Positions 54,475 to 64,000 of a stretch of 64,000 nt of DNA are shown one piece after another. Source of the DNA: Streptomyces sp. PCS3-D2 (lineage in GTDB: Bacteria; Actinomycetota; Actinomycetes; Streptomycetales; Streptomycetaceae); assembly GCF_000612545.2 (NCBI RefSeq), contig NZ_CP097800.1, forward strand, positions 558,001-622,000, in the 5' to 3' direction. Position 1 is the first letter of the stretch. The number at the start of each line of letters is the position of its first letter. The notes beneath the pieces were generated by a model. That model searched no databases, had not been told where the DNA came from, and was given only the letters and a program-made list of their open reading frames with translations. The translations under genes and the position numbers were made by a program.

Positions 54475-55577
54475 CCCATCAGTCCTTCCAGCCGCTTCGC
54501 GGCCCGCTGCTGCCCGGCCACCCAAGCGTCCTCGACCCGGGTCTGCTGGACGTGGATGTACCGCATCGTGGTGGCGATCCAGGAGTGTCCGAGGACCTCT
54601 TGGATCCCGAGCAGATCAAGCCCTCCGAGGTAAAGCTCGGACGCGCAGAAGTGCCGCAGAACGTGCGGCGTCAGCGTGTCGGCCCAGCGAGGCAGATGAG
54701 CTTCCGCCGCGGCGGCCAGACCGTTGCGCAACGCGTCGTCGCCGACGCGGCGCGAGGAACCGTCGGTGTTCTTGCGCTCGGACGGGAACAGCGGGGCCCC
54801 GGGCCGGGTGTGGTCGTCGTCGAACTGGCCCCACACGTCCTCGATGAACCACCGCAGCGTGCGGTCGGCACCGTTGATCAGCGGCACCATCCGCTCACGC
54901 GGGCCCGAGCCACGGGAGCCCTTGCCGTGGCGCACATGGAGCTTGCCGAAGCGGCCCAGCTCCCACTTGATGTCGGCCAGGTCGAGCTTGCATGCCTCGC
55001 TCACCCTGAGTCCGACCTGCGACATCAGCTTCGATGCGGTGTAGTTCCGCGCGGTCGGCGCGAACTTGCGACAGGTCGCCAGCTCGCCGCCCCAGCCGGT
55101 GAACAACGTCTTGATCTCCGGCTCGGTCGGCGGGATCCGCAAAGCCGCGTCCTTGGATCCCCGCGGCCGGTTCATCTCGTCGATCGGGCACTCGACGACC
55201 CGACCGGTCATCCGATGGATCTCGACCTTGTGCCGCAGCTCCAAGAACAAGAAGTAGGTGGTCAGCGCCTGCGCGCGAGCCAGCCGGGTGCCGCTCGGCG
55301 AGCCCCGCAGCACCTTCCCGAAGTACCCGTCGGCGTCGGCCGGATCCATATCCCACAGCGGCCGACCGAACCATGCCCGCATCTGGTCCAGGTGCCCGAC
55401 ATCCCCGCGGATGGTGCCGTCCGCAAGACCCGCCGAAGCCCGCGCCAAGACGAACCCGGCGAGCACGTCGGTCTCGAACTGCTCCAGCTCCTCCGCCGAG
55501 ACCGGATCGCGGAACTCGCGCAGATCGCGTACGGCCGCCAGCCCCAACCCGAGCCTCCTCGCCTTCACCCCGAGCAC
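54471..55577 (-). CDS. Tyrosine recombinase/integrase
   Basis: This 368-aa phage-type integrase has a SAM-like N-terminal core-binding domain (DGTIRGDVGHLDQMRAWFG) and a complete catalytic set: Arg in LMSQVGLRVSEACKL, Lys in HVRHGKGS, HxxR in TPHVLRHFCAS, His in LGHSWI and the nucleophile Tyr in TTMRYIHV. It is the first gene of the cassette and probably the active enzyme. No flanking tRNA gene or obvious att duplication was seen, so the target site is unknown. Confidence 0.92.
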   Translation of the reverse strand: MLGVKARRLGLGLAAVRDLREFRDPVSAEELEQFETDVLAGFVLARASAGLADGTIRGDVGHLDQMRAWFGRPLWDMDPADADGYFGKVLRGSPSGTRLARAQALTTYFLFLELRHKVEIHRMTGRVVECPIDEMNRPRGSKDAALRIPPTEPEIKTLFTGWGGELATCRKFAPTARNYTASKLMSQVGLRVSEACKLDLADIKWELGRFGKLHVRHGKGSRGSGPRERMVPLINGADRTLRWFIEDVWGQFDDDHTRPGAPLFPSERKNTDGSSRRVGDDALRNGLAAAAEAHLPRWADTLTPHVLRHFCASELYLGGLDLLGIQEVLGHSWIATTMRYIHVQQTRVEDAWVAGQQRAAKRLEGLMG

Positions 55578-56219
55578 AGATCGATCGGACGAAGTGAGAA
55601 CGCTTCAAGAATCCCGAAGTTACGTCACCAGCTCGAAGAACACCCCAAGGAGACAGAACACCCTGGCCACGGGGGCAAGGACTCAACAGGGCTCAGAGGA
55701 ACTCATGGGATGTCGCACATCAGGGAGATCGAACTGGGTGCCGTCCAGGGCGCGGAGCCGCAGACCAGTCGCGCAGGTAGGAGGCGACGCCGCTGCTCGG
55801 CCCGGCTGTGCTTGGCTATCGCCGCGTCGACCAGCTCGATGGTGAACACCTTCGTCAGAATCCCGATGCGCACCCGCTGCCCTGCCCTGCCCCCGTCACA
55901 CCCGGGGCAGCATCCTCCGCGCCCCACAAGCAACTGCATGGGGCGGAGGCGGCCCTTGGCCCCGGACCCGGGTCGCGTCCTCCGGTGACCGCCGCCGGTG
56001 TGCCTGCGGTGTGCGGCCCGGGGGCCGGGCCGCGCGCCGGGTGGCGGTGTCGGCTCCGACCCCTGCCGTACGCGACGCCGGGACACGGTCGGGATCTTTG
56101 TGGCTTCTGCCAGTACGGAGGCGGGCCCGGGTCCGTAGAGACTTCCCCACACGGGCCGCGGCAGCGCGCACCCGGCATGGGGGGCGGCCGTGGAATGTCG
56201 CAACGGGGAGGACACCACC
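55578..56219. other. Gene-poor region with IS remnant upstream of a methyltransferase gene
   Basis: This 640-bp region contains the IS4-type transposase fragment listed separately and otherwise no gene. The segment 55880-56190 shows overlapping open frames on both strands with no family features. Confidence 0.6.
55700..55870 (-). pseudogene. IS4-family transposase remnant
   Basis: On the minus strand the frame gives GILTKVFTIELVDAAIAKHSRAEQRRRLLPARLV, which matches the N-terminal domain of IS4-type transposases. After a frame change and an evident deletion comes LRLRALDGTQFDLPD, the catalytic-domain start with its first Asp. About 170 bp remain of a gene of more than 1 kb. It lies 125 bp from the integrase start and shows that this spot has taken up several mobile elements. 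Confidence 0.7.
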
Positions 56220-56963
56220 ATGAGCGCACAGCAGCAGTACGACGAAATCGGCGAGGCCTACGAGGGGTTCAAGGCCCTGCCCCTGGAACAGTACGTGGTG
56301 ATACCCAGCTTCCTGGGTCTGGTCGGTGAAGTCTCCGGAAAGTCGGTCATCGACCTGGCCTGCGGAACCGGCTTCTACAGCCGGGAGTTGAAGCGGCGCG
56401 GCGCCTCAGAGGTGCTCGGTGTCGACATCTCCGGTGAGATGATCGCCGTGGCACGGCAGTTGGAGGACGCCGATCCGCTCGGTGTGCGCTACCAGGTCGG
56501 CGACGTGGCCGAACTACCGCCCGTCGCAAGGCCCTTCGATGTCGCCCTGGCCGTCCAGCTGCTCAACTACGCGCCGGACATGGCCACCACGGAGCGCATG
56601 TGCCGCGCACTGCACCGCGCATTGAAGCCCGGCGGCGAGCTCTTCCTGCTCAACCAGTCGCCCGACTTCCGCTTCGACGGGCCCAGCCCGGAGCCCTACG
56701 GTTTCCGCAGCGAGCTCACGGGTGTGGAGGTGGAGACCGGGCCGCAGGTGCGGACCACGGCGCTGCTCGACCCGCCGGTCTCCTTCATCGCCAACCGCCC
56801 GCGCCGCGAGGTGTACGAGAAGTGCCTGCAGGCGGCCGGATTCAGCGAGCCGGCCTGGGTGCCGATGGCGGTGTCGGCGGCCGGTGAGCGCGCCTTCGGC
56901 GCGGAGTTCTGGGCGGACCACCACGCCAACCCGCCGCTGGAGATGCTGCACTGCCGGGCCTGA
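56220..56963 (+). CDS. Class I SAM-dependent methyltransferase
   Basis: This 247-aa protein has SAM motif I VIDLACGTGFYSRELKRRG, VLGVDISGEM (acidic loop) and VAELPPVARPFDVALAVQLLNY. It belongs to the ubiE/small-molecule methyltransferase group. The front region SAQQQYDEIGEAYEGFKALP forms the lid. The ATG at 56220 follows GGGGAGGAC. The substrate is not clear, and the gene is flanked by mobile-element debris on one side and a strong terminator on the other. Confidence 0.9.
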   Translation: MSAQQQYDEIGEAYEGFKALPLEQYVVIPSFLGLVGEVSGKSVIDLACGTGFYSRELKRRGASEVLGVDISGEMIAVARQLEDADPLGVRYQVGDVAELPPVARPFDVALAVQLLNYAPDMATTERMCRALHRALKPGGELFLLNQSPDFRFDGPSPEPYGFRSELTGVEVETGPQVRTTALLDPPVSFIANRPRREVYEKCLQAAGFSEPAWVPMAVSAAGERAFGAEFWADHHANPPLEMLHCRA

Positions 56964-56964
56964 C

Positions 56965-57021
56965 GGCGACGTGGCGGCGCGGCCCCGCCGCGGGGGGACG
57001 GGGCCGTGCCGCCACGTCGCC
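56965..57021. terminator. Terminator after the methyltransferase gene
   Basis: GGCGACGTGGCGGC (56965-56978) pairs perfectly with GCCGCCACGTCGCC (57008-57021), and the GCGGCCCC/GGGGCCG segments extend the stem. It lies 2 bp past the stop codon. Confidence 0.85.
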
Positions 57022-57137
57022 GCGCCGCCGGTTCAGTCCGCGCATCGCGCGGCGACCGTGCGGACGGCCGTGGGGTCGGCGGCGTCCGGGCGCCGCCGAC
57101 CCCACGCCGTCACCGGCACGGCCTCGACGGCCGGCCT

Positions 57138-57620
57138 TCACACCGTGGCCGGCTCCTTTCGGACCTCCCGGACCTCCCGGGCCTCGCCGCCGCCGCCGCG
57201 CGACAGTCGGGCGTGCAGGACGGGACCGCCAAGGGTCACCGCGGCGAACAGGATCCCGGCGGTGATCAGCGCCGGGTCGGAGAACCACAGGCCGACCACC
57301 TGGTCGACGACCAGTGCCACCGCCACCAGGAGGACCTTCGCCGCCGCCAGGCCGAGGAAGAGGCGCCGGTCGAGCTGCGCCCTGCCGCTGCGGGCGAGGC
57401 GGCGGCCGACGAGACGGCCGACGACGCTGACGCAGAGCACCAGCACGAGGACGCGCAGCGCGTGCTCCCACGCGGGGGTGTCCCCGCCGAAGGCCCACAC
57501 CACGCCCATGGCCGCGCCCGCGGCGGCGTAGGCGATCAATGCGCGTACGGACCCGGCCGTCGTGCGCCGTTCGCGGACAGGGCTGTGCCCGGCACACGCT
57601 CGGGCGCTGTAGACGGACAT
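57138..57620 (-). CDS. Small integral membrane protein of unknown function
   Basis: This 160-aa protein has four hydrophobic helices: ALIAYAAAGAAMGVVWAFG, LRVLVLVLCVSVVGRLVG, LFLGLAAAKVLLVAVALVV and ALITAGILFAAVTLGGPVL. Short charged loops lie between them and the tail is Arg/Glu-rich. The ATG at 57620 lies beside an A/T-rich promoter-like stretch (57640-57700). No family was recognised with confidence; it resembles small actinobacterial membrane proteins of unknown role. Confidence 0.7.
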   Translation of the reverse strand: MSVYSARACAGHSPVRERRTTAGSVRALIAYAAAGAAMGVVWAFGGDTPAWEHALRVLVLVLCVSVVGRLVGRRLARSGRAQLDRRLFLGLAAAKVLLVAVALVVDQVVGLWFSDPALITAGILFAAVTLGGPVLHARLSRGGGGEAREVREVRKEPATV

Positions 57621-57747
57621 GTCTCGCCTTTCCTTACACAGATCACATATCTTGATGAACAACGCAAAACAACTTGCACTTCGAGTGTCATATGTTCGGG
57701 GGCGGCCGTCAAGCCCCTCCCTGCGTCCGCCGTCGTTTCTGCCCCGG

Positions 57748-59034
57748 TCAGTCCCCCTCGGCGGCGGCCTCGGCCTTGTCGGCCAGGTCCTCCAAGACCG
57801 CCTTCGGGTCGGCGTCCGGGGCGACGACACGGCCGATGTTGCGCTTGATGGTGTCGCTGACCGCCACCCACGACGGGTCGTCCACCGGGTAGAGGCGGGC
57901 CGTGCGCAGCGCGCTCAGGAAGTCCTCGTCCGTCGCGCTGAGGCCGCCGCCGGCCGGGGTGCGGGCGGCGGAGACGGTGGCCGGCAGCAGGTGGTAGCGA
58001 CCCACGAAGTCCGACAGGTTCTTGTCCTGGTAGACGAACTCCAGGAAGCTGCCGATCTCCGCCCGCTTGTCGTTCTGTTTGAACGCCACCATCCAGTCCG
58101 CGACGCCCACCGTCGGCGGGGCCTCCTCGCTGCGCAGCGCGTCGGAGACCGGCATGGCGACGGTGCCGACACGGATGCCCTTCGCGGCCGCCTCGTGGGC
58201 GAGTGACGGATAGCCGTTGAGCATGCCGACCTCGCCCCGCAGGAAGGCCGCGAACGCGTCGGCGCGGTTCATCTCGGACGGGGCCGTGGGCCCGACGAGG
58301 CCGGGAGCGACCAGGTTGTCCCGGACCCACTGCCAGGTCTCGACGTTCTTGTCGGAGGCCAGGCTGTAGTTGCCGCTGCTGTCGGCGTAGCCGCCGCCGT
58401 TGCTGAGCTCCCAGATCAGCGCCTCGGCGTGGGCCTCCTCGGGCCCCAGCGGCAGGGCGTACGGGTACGTCACCCCCTTCTCCTTGAGCGCCTTGGCGGC
58501 GGCCTTGAGGTCGGACCAGGTCTTGGGGGCCCCCTTGACGCCGGCCTTGGCGAACAGCGCCTCGTTGTAGAAGAGGAGGCGGCTGCTCGCCACGAAGGGC
58601 AGGCCGTACAGGCGGTTGTCGAAGGTCCCCGCCTCGGCGAGGGGCGGCAGGAAGTTCGCCTCGGCTCCGACCGAAAGGAGTTCCTCGGCGGAGTAGAGCT
58701 TCCCCTGCGCGGCGAAGTCCGAGTAGGAGCCCATGAGCGCCACGTCCGGCGCCTTGCCGGCCTTGACCATGCGGGACACCTCGCGGTCGATGTCGGCCCA
58801 GGGCAGCAGCTGGACCTCGACCCTGAGGCCGGGGTGGGCGTCGGAGAACGCGCCGGTCACCTTGTCCCAATAGGCCTTGGAGCTGGTCGCCGGGGTGTCG
58901 CCGTACTCGGCGGCCACCAGGCGGAGCGTGCCGCCGCCGGCTGCCCCGCCGTCCGCGGCACCGCATCCGGAGAGTTGCGGCAGGAGGCCGAGTACGACCG
59001 CGGTGGCGGCCGGCCCGAAGATCTTTCGTCGCAC
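57748..59034 (-). CDS. Orphan extracellular sugar-binding lipoprotein of an ABC importer
   Basis: This 428-aa protein has a lipoprotein signal with LSGC lipobox at residues 21-24. It is a family 1 (SBP_bac_1) solute-binding protein: LPWADIDREVSRMVKAGKAPDVALMGS, YGLPFVASSRLLFYNEALFAKAG and ADAFAAFLRGEVGMLNGYPS are typical of carbohydrate-binding lipoproteins. No permease or ATPase genes are adjacent, so it must use components encoded elsewhere, such as a shared MsiK-type ATPase. GTG/ATG choice is settled by ATG 59034 in front of the signal peptide. Confidence 0.9.
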   Translation of the reverse strand: MRRKIFGPAATAVVLGLLPQLSGCGAADGGAAGGGTLRLVAAEYGDTPATSSKAYWDKVTGAFSDAHPGLRVEVQLLPWADIDREVSRMVKAGKAPDVALMGSYSDFAAQGKLYSAEELLSVGAEANFLPPLAEAGTFDNRLYGLPFVASSRLLFYNEALFAKAGVKGAPKTWSDLKAAAKALKEKGVTYPYALPLGPEEAHAEALIWELSNGGGYADSSGNYSLASDKNVETWQWVRDNLVAPGLVGPTAPSEMNRADAFAAFLRGEVGMLNGYPSLAHEAAAKGIRVGTVAMPVSDALRSEEAPPTVGVADWMVAFKQNDKRAEIGSFLEFVYQDKNLSDFVGRYHLLPATVSAARTPAGGGLSATDEDFLSALRTARLYPVDDPSWVAVSDTIKRNIGRVVAPDADPKAVLEDLADKAEAAAEGD

Positions 59035-59803
59035 GAGCGTATTCCCCTGGTGTCACTTGGATGTCGCCGCGCACGGCGCACACCCTTGCGGAGGGATGCC
59101 CTGCGGCCCGGTGGCCGGAATCATCTCCCGGGATGGGAGTGATTGATTCCGCCCTGACGGCAGGTGTGGCCGATGATCCAGTCACAGACGTGCCGAGTCG
59201 TCTGTTCCCACGAGAACCCGGCCGTACGGACGCGCGTAGAGCCGACCGGGGGCGACCGGGCCTGTTCGACGGCACGGCCAACGGACCGGTCCGGGGCGGC
59301 GGCTCGTCCGGGCGAGGCCCGGTGTTCACGGTGCCCGACGGCCTTCTCCGAGGGCATGCCGCGGCCCGGGGCTCTCCTGATGCGCGTCGGGCGGGTGGCC
59401 GCCGGCGAGCCGGGGCGACGCGCCCCGTCTCGTGGGCGGTGACGACGAACTGCCCCCGGCCCCGGGCGCCCCGTGTGCCGAGCAGCCCCCTGCGGCCGCG
59501 CCCGCCGAAGGGTTAAGGCGGGGTCAACGCAGTCTTAAGGATCTGCCGAGCGCGGTCCGCCGCGCGGCGTCCCGGACGGCCGGCACGGGCTCCGTACACG
59601 TCGGCCACCCCGAGCGGCAGGGCTCCCACCTGCGGCTTCGTGCGCGACCCGGAAGCCCGGGGGCGTCCCGGCGCGCCGTTCGCAGCAGCAGGGAAGCCTG
59701 TCCCCGCCGGTTTTGTAAGACGGCGACAAGAACCGGACCCGCCCGCGACCGGGGGCGTATGCAGGACACGGGGAGCCAGTGATCATCGGATCGAGGAGTG
59801 TCC
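59035..59803. other. Gene-free 770-bp region
   Basis: I see no convincing gene. Overlapping open frames are all low-complexity Arg/Pro/Ala-rich readings. The right end, with TTAAGGCGGGG and TCTTAAGGATC at about 59513-59543, is A/T-richer and may carry the promoter of the secreted protein gene. Confidence 0.55.
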
Positions 59804-60505
59804 ATGTCCCGGAAGCGGACTATGAGTCCTACGAAGAAGCTCGTGCTTTCCGTCACCACGGGTGCCCTGGTGGCAGGCGGGGCGATCGTCACGATGGCGA
59901 CGGGCAACGCGTCCGTTCCCGATGCCGTGTGCCAGGGCTCGACGGTGACCCTGTCGGGCGAGGCCGGTCCCCCGGCGGCCACCAGCGGCACCTTCCCCAC
60001 CGGCACCAAACTCAAGGTCACCAACCTCGACAACGGCCAGGCCACGACCGTCACCGTCAACGGCCCCTCCGGCAGCTGCGTCCTGCTCAACAACGCCGCC
60101 TTCGACCAGGTCCGCGAACCCGGCAAGAACCTCATCCGACGCGCCCGCATCGAACGCGTCGGAGGCGGCAACGCTCCCGCCACGGAAGCCGGTCCGGCCG
60201 GGCCCGCCGCCGCGGCGACCGCTCCGGCGGGTGCGCAGGCAGGCGCGCCTGCCGCCGGTGACGTGGTCTGCCCGGGCTCGACGGTGACCCTGTCGGGCGA
60301 GGCCGGTCCCCCGGCGGCCACCAGCGGCACCTTCCCCACCGGCACCAAACTCAAGGTCACCAACCTCGACAACGGCCAGGCCACGACCGTCACCATCAAC
60401 GGCCCCTCCGGCAGCTGCGTCCTGCTCAACAACGCCGCCTTCGACCAGGTCCGCGAACCCGGCAAGAACCTCATCCGACGCGCCCGCATCGAACGCGTCG
60501 GCTGA
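59804..60505 (+). CDS. Secreted protein with two near-identical DPBB/RlpA-like repeats
   Basis: This 233-aa protein has an N-terminal signal (KKLVLSVTTGALVAGGAIVTMATGN). The mature part consists of two copies of a 76-residue module, each with GSTVTLSGEAGPPAATSG, LKVTNLDNGQATTV and VLLNNAAFDQVREPGKNLI, joined by a 37-residue Ala/Pro linker. VTNLDNG followed by a Pro-Ser-Gly turn and a FDQVREPG helix recalls the double-psi beta-barrel of RlpA/expansin-like proteins, but the catalytic Asp is not evident. A Cys pair per module (VCxG, GSC) suggests a disulfide. ATG 59804 follows CGAGGAG. Function unknown; a cell-wall or surface-binding role is plausible. Confidence 0.8.
   Translation: MSRKRTMSPTKKLVLSVTTGALVAGGAIVTMATGNASVPDAVCQGSTVTLSGEAGPPAATSGTFPTGTKLKVTNLDNGQATTVTVNGPSGSCVLLNNAAFDQVREPGKNLIRRARIERVGGGNAPATEAGPAGPAAAATAPAGAQAGAPAAGDVVCPGSTVTLSGEAGPPAATSGTFPTGTKLKVTNLDNGQATTVTINGPSGSCVLLNNAAFDQVREPGKNLIRRARIERVG
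59935..60162 (+). repeat. 228-bp direct repeat, copy 1
   Basis: Copy 1 of an internal duplication in the secreted protein gene. It differs from copy 2 at one base in 228 (GTC to ATC near position 60055), so even silent positions are identical. The spacing to copy 2 is 339 bp. Confidence 0.95.
60274..60501 (+). repeat. 228-bp direct repeat, copy 2
   Basis: Copy 2 of the duplication. It ends with the last sense codons of the gene. The near-identity including third codon positions points to recent duplication or ongoing gene conversion. Confidence 0.95.
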
Positions 60506-60535
60506 CCTTCCGCAAGGCCCCGTTCGGGGCCGGTC

Positions 60536-60581
60536 GGTGCTCTGGCGGGACACGGCGCCCGCCGCGTCCCGCCAGAGCACC
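60536..60581 (+). terminator. Terminator after the repeat-protein gene
   Basis: GGTGCTCTGGCGGGAC (60536-60551) pairs with GTCCCGCCAGAGCACC (60566-60581) around a GC-rich loop that can itself pair (GGC/GCC). It lies 30 bp after the stop codon. Confidence 0.85.
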
Positions 60582-60681
60582 GCCCCCTGCCCTACCGAAA
60601 GGGCCCGCAGTACCACGGCCCGACGCCGCACCGGCCTCCGTACCGGCCCGGCGTGTCGGCGGGTGCCGTTAGGCTTCGTGG

Positions 60682-62727
<2,046 letters not shown>

Positions 62728-62827
62728 CCGCACGTCGGTGTCGACGGTGTCGGGGGTTGCCAGGGATCGACAAGGAGGAACAGGCGATCATCATTCCGGT
62801 GTCGCACACGTGCCAGCAGGGGGCGCC

Positions 62828-63790
62828 ATGAGGTACGACCTGTCCGAGCGGCTGGTGATCGGGATCGCCTCCAGCGCCCTGTTCGACCTGTCCGACTGCG
62901 ACGCGGTGTTCCGGGAGCAGGGCGAGGACGCGTACCGGGCCCACCAGGAGACCCATGTGGACGACGTCCTGGCCAAGGGCGTGGCCTTCCCCTTCGTCCG
63001 GCGCCTGTTGTCGCTGAACGACCTCGCCGATCCCGCGGATCCGCTGGTCGAGGTCATCATCCTGTCGCGCAACGACCCGGACAGCGGGCTGCGCGTCATG
63101 CGTTCGATCGCCGCGCACGGCCTGCCCATCAGCCGGGCCGTCTTTCGGCAGGGCCGGTCGGCACACCGGTTCATGCGCGCCCTCAACATGTCCCTGTTCC
63201 TGTCGGCCGACGGGGCCGACGTCCGGCAGGCGGTGGCGGAGGGGCTGCCCGCCGGGCACGTGCTGCAGACGGCGCGGGTCGACGACGAGAGCGACCGCGA
63301 ACTCCGCATCGCCTTCGACTTCGACGGTGTGCTGGCGAGCGATTCCTCCGAGCGCATCTTCCAGAACGCCGGCATCGACGGCTTCCGTGCGCACGAGGTG
63401 CTCAACGCGGCCACCCCGCACGATCCGGGCCCCTTGAGCGAGTTCCTCGCGGGCATCAACCGCATCCAGCGCCGCGAGGAGGACAGGCGGCGCGAGGACC
63501 CCGCCTACCGGCTGCGGCTCCGGGTGTCCCTGGTCACCGCCCGGGACGCCCCCGCGCACGAGCGTGCCGTGCTGAGCCTGAAGAGGTGGGGGCTGCGGGT
63601 CAACGACGCGTTCTTCCTGGGCGGTATCGACAAGGCCGCCGTGATGAGCACCCTCGATCCGCACATCTTCTTCGACGACCAGGTCGCCCACCTGAACGGC
63701 ACGGCACCGGCCACCCCCAGTGTGCACGTGCCGTTCGGCGTCGTGAACACCGCCGCACCGGCCCCCGCACCCCCGTCCGCCCCCGGGTGA
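62828..63790 (+). CDS. Cytosolic 5'-nucleotidase (cN-I family)
   Basis: This 320-aa protein begins LVIGIASSALFDLSDCDAVFREQGEDAYRAHQ. It has the HAD-type catalytic motif IAFDFDGVLASDSSERIF near residue 160, LVTARDAPAHERAV and FFDDQVAHL. This matches the cytosolic 5'-nucleotidase I family, which dephosphorylates nucleoside monophosphates. ATG 62828 has a weak ribosome site (GGGGGCGCC). It follows recQ with 100 bp between. Confidence 0.9.
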   Translation: MRYDLSERLVIGIASSALFDLSDCDAVFREQGEDAYRAHQETHVDDVLAKGVAFPFVRRLLSLNDLADPADPLVEVIILSRNDPDSGLRVMRSIAAHGLPISRAVFRQGRSAHRFMRALNMSLFLSADGADVRQAVAEGLPAGHVLQTARVDDESDRELRIAFDFDGVLASDSSERIFQNAGIDGFRAHEVLNAATPHDPGPLSEFLAGINRIQRREEDRRREDPAYRLRLRVSLVTARDAPAHERAVLSLKRWGLRVNDAFFLGGIDKAAVMSTLDPHIFFDDQVAHLNGTAPATPSVHVPFGVVNTAAPAPAPPSAPG

Positions 63791-63858
63791 GGAGCGCTCC
63801 CGGGCCGTCCCGGCACCGGCCGTAGGCGCGTGGCGAGGCCTGCCGGACGCCGGGGGCG

Positions 63859-64000
63859 TCAGGCGGCCCGTACCGCCGGCCGGGCGCGCGGGGTGAGGGC
63901 GGCGTACTTCAGGGGCGCGGACGGGTCGATCGACACGTCGAGGGGCGCCGGCTCGGCACCGGAGCGGACCAGAAGGGCGCCGACGGCGGCGATCATCGCG
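63859..64000 (-). CDS. C-terminal end of an unidentified protein (partial)
   Basis: The reading frame runs from the window edge to a TGA at 63859-63861 and encodes MIAAVGALLVRSGAEPAPLD, then VSIDPSAPLKYAALTPRARP and a short tail. The codon usage is that of a real gene, and it converges on the nucleotidase gene. Too little is present to name a family. Confidence 0.5.
   Translation of the reverse strand, partial: AMIAAVGALLVRSGAEPAPLDVSIDPSAPLKYAALTPRARPAVRAA

Noticed and set aside
59524-60489. Minus-strand 321-codon frame with an internal repeat
   Set aside because: It is only the reverse strand of the duplicated secreted-protein gene; the repeat comes from the real gene.

Overview
The window is high-GC actinobacterial DNA, almost certainly from a Streptomyces chromosome. 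The evidence is the uniformly G/C-rich third codon positions, frequent GTG starts and ATGA/GTGA gene overlaps, a complete conservon (histidine kinase, roadblock protein, DUF742, GTPase, CYP157-type P450), a SARP/BTAD regulator and many TetR-family regulators. No rRNA, tRNA or CRISPR array was seen.

Positions 1-17.5 kb hold a RiPP gene cluster of the azol(in)e plus dehydroamino-acid type. A 57-aa precursor (875-1048, + strand) has a nosiheptide-like acidic leader and a core made almost only of Ser, Thr and three Cys. A long minus-strand operon faces it across a perfect bidirectional terminator. That operon encodes a leader-binding ThiF-like protein, two 645-aa YcaO cyclodehydratases that both end in PHPFP, a SagB-type azoline dehydrogenase, a split LanB (glutamylation protein and elimination protein), an M50 membrane protease with a PqqD-like front, and an ABC exporter. 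A SARP-NB-ARC regulator sits upstream. I see only one SpaB_C-type protein, and it looks like an eliminase, so no dedicated pyridine synthase is visible. Together with the duplicated YcaO this makes the cluster the most interesting item in the window.

Positions 18-25.6 kb hold an esterase, a DUF4235 protein, an APC transporter, a TetR regulator and a saccharopine-dehydrogenase-like enzyme. The last three share a duplicated 24-bp operator. A Tat-exported class A beta-lactamase and a DUF72 protein follow. Positions 25.7-32.1 kb carry a methyltransferase/terpene-cyclase pair that converges on the conservon. Positions 32.5-41 kb hold TetR/SDR, GH64 glucanase, a radical-SAM SplB-like protein, TetR/metallo-beta-lactamase, aldo-keto reductase/ArsR-like pairs and a small STAS-like protein. 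Positions 41.4-46.1 kb are an xdhABC-type molybdenum hydroxylase operon. Positions 46.1-51.3 kb hold an ABC transporter, a histidine kinase and a GNAT gene, divergent from a NarL-type response regulator.

Positions 51.4-55.9 kb are a mobile-element scar. It contains a frameshifted serine recombinase, a hypothetical gene, an integrase/HTH/zinc-ribbon recombinase-like trio and an IS4-type transposase remnant. Positions 56.2-64 kb return to chromosomal genes: a methyltransferase, a membrane protein, an orphan sugar-binding lipoprotein, a secreted protein with an almost perfect internal duplication, RecQ, a 5'-nucleotidase and a clipped gene at the edge.
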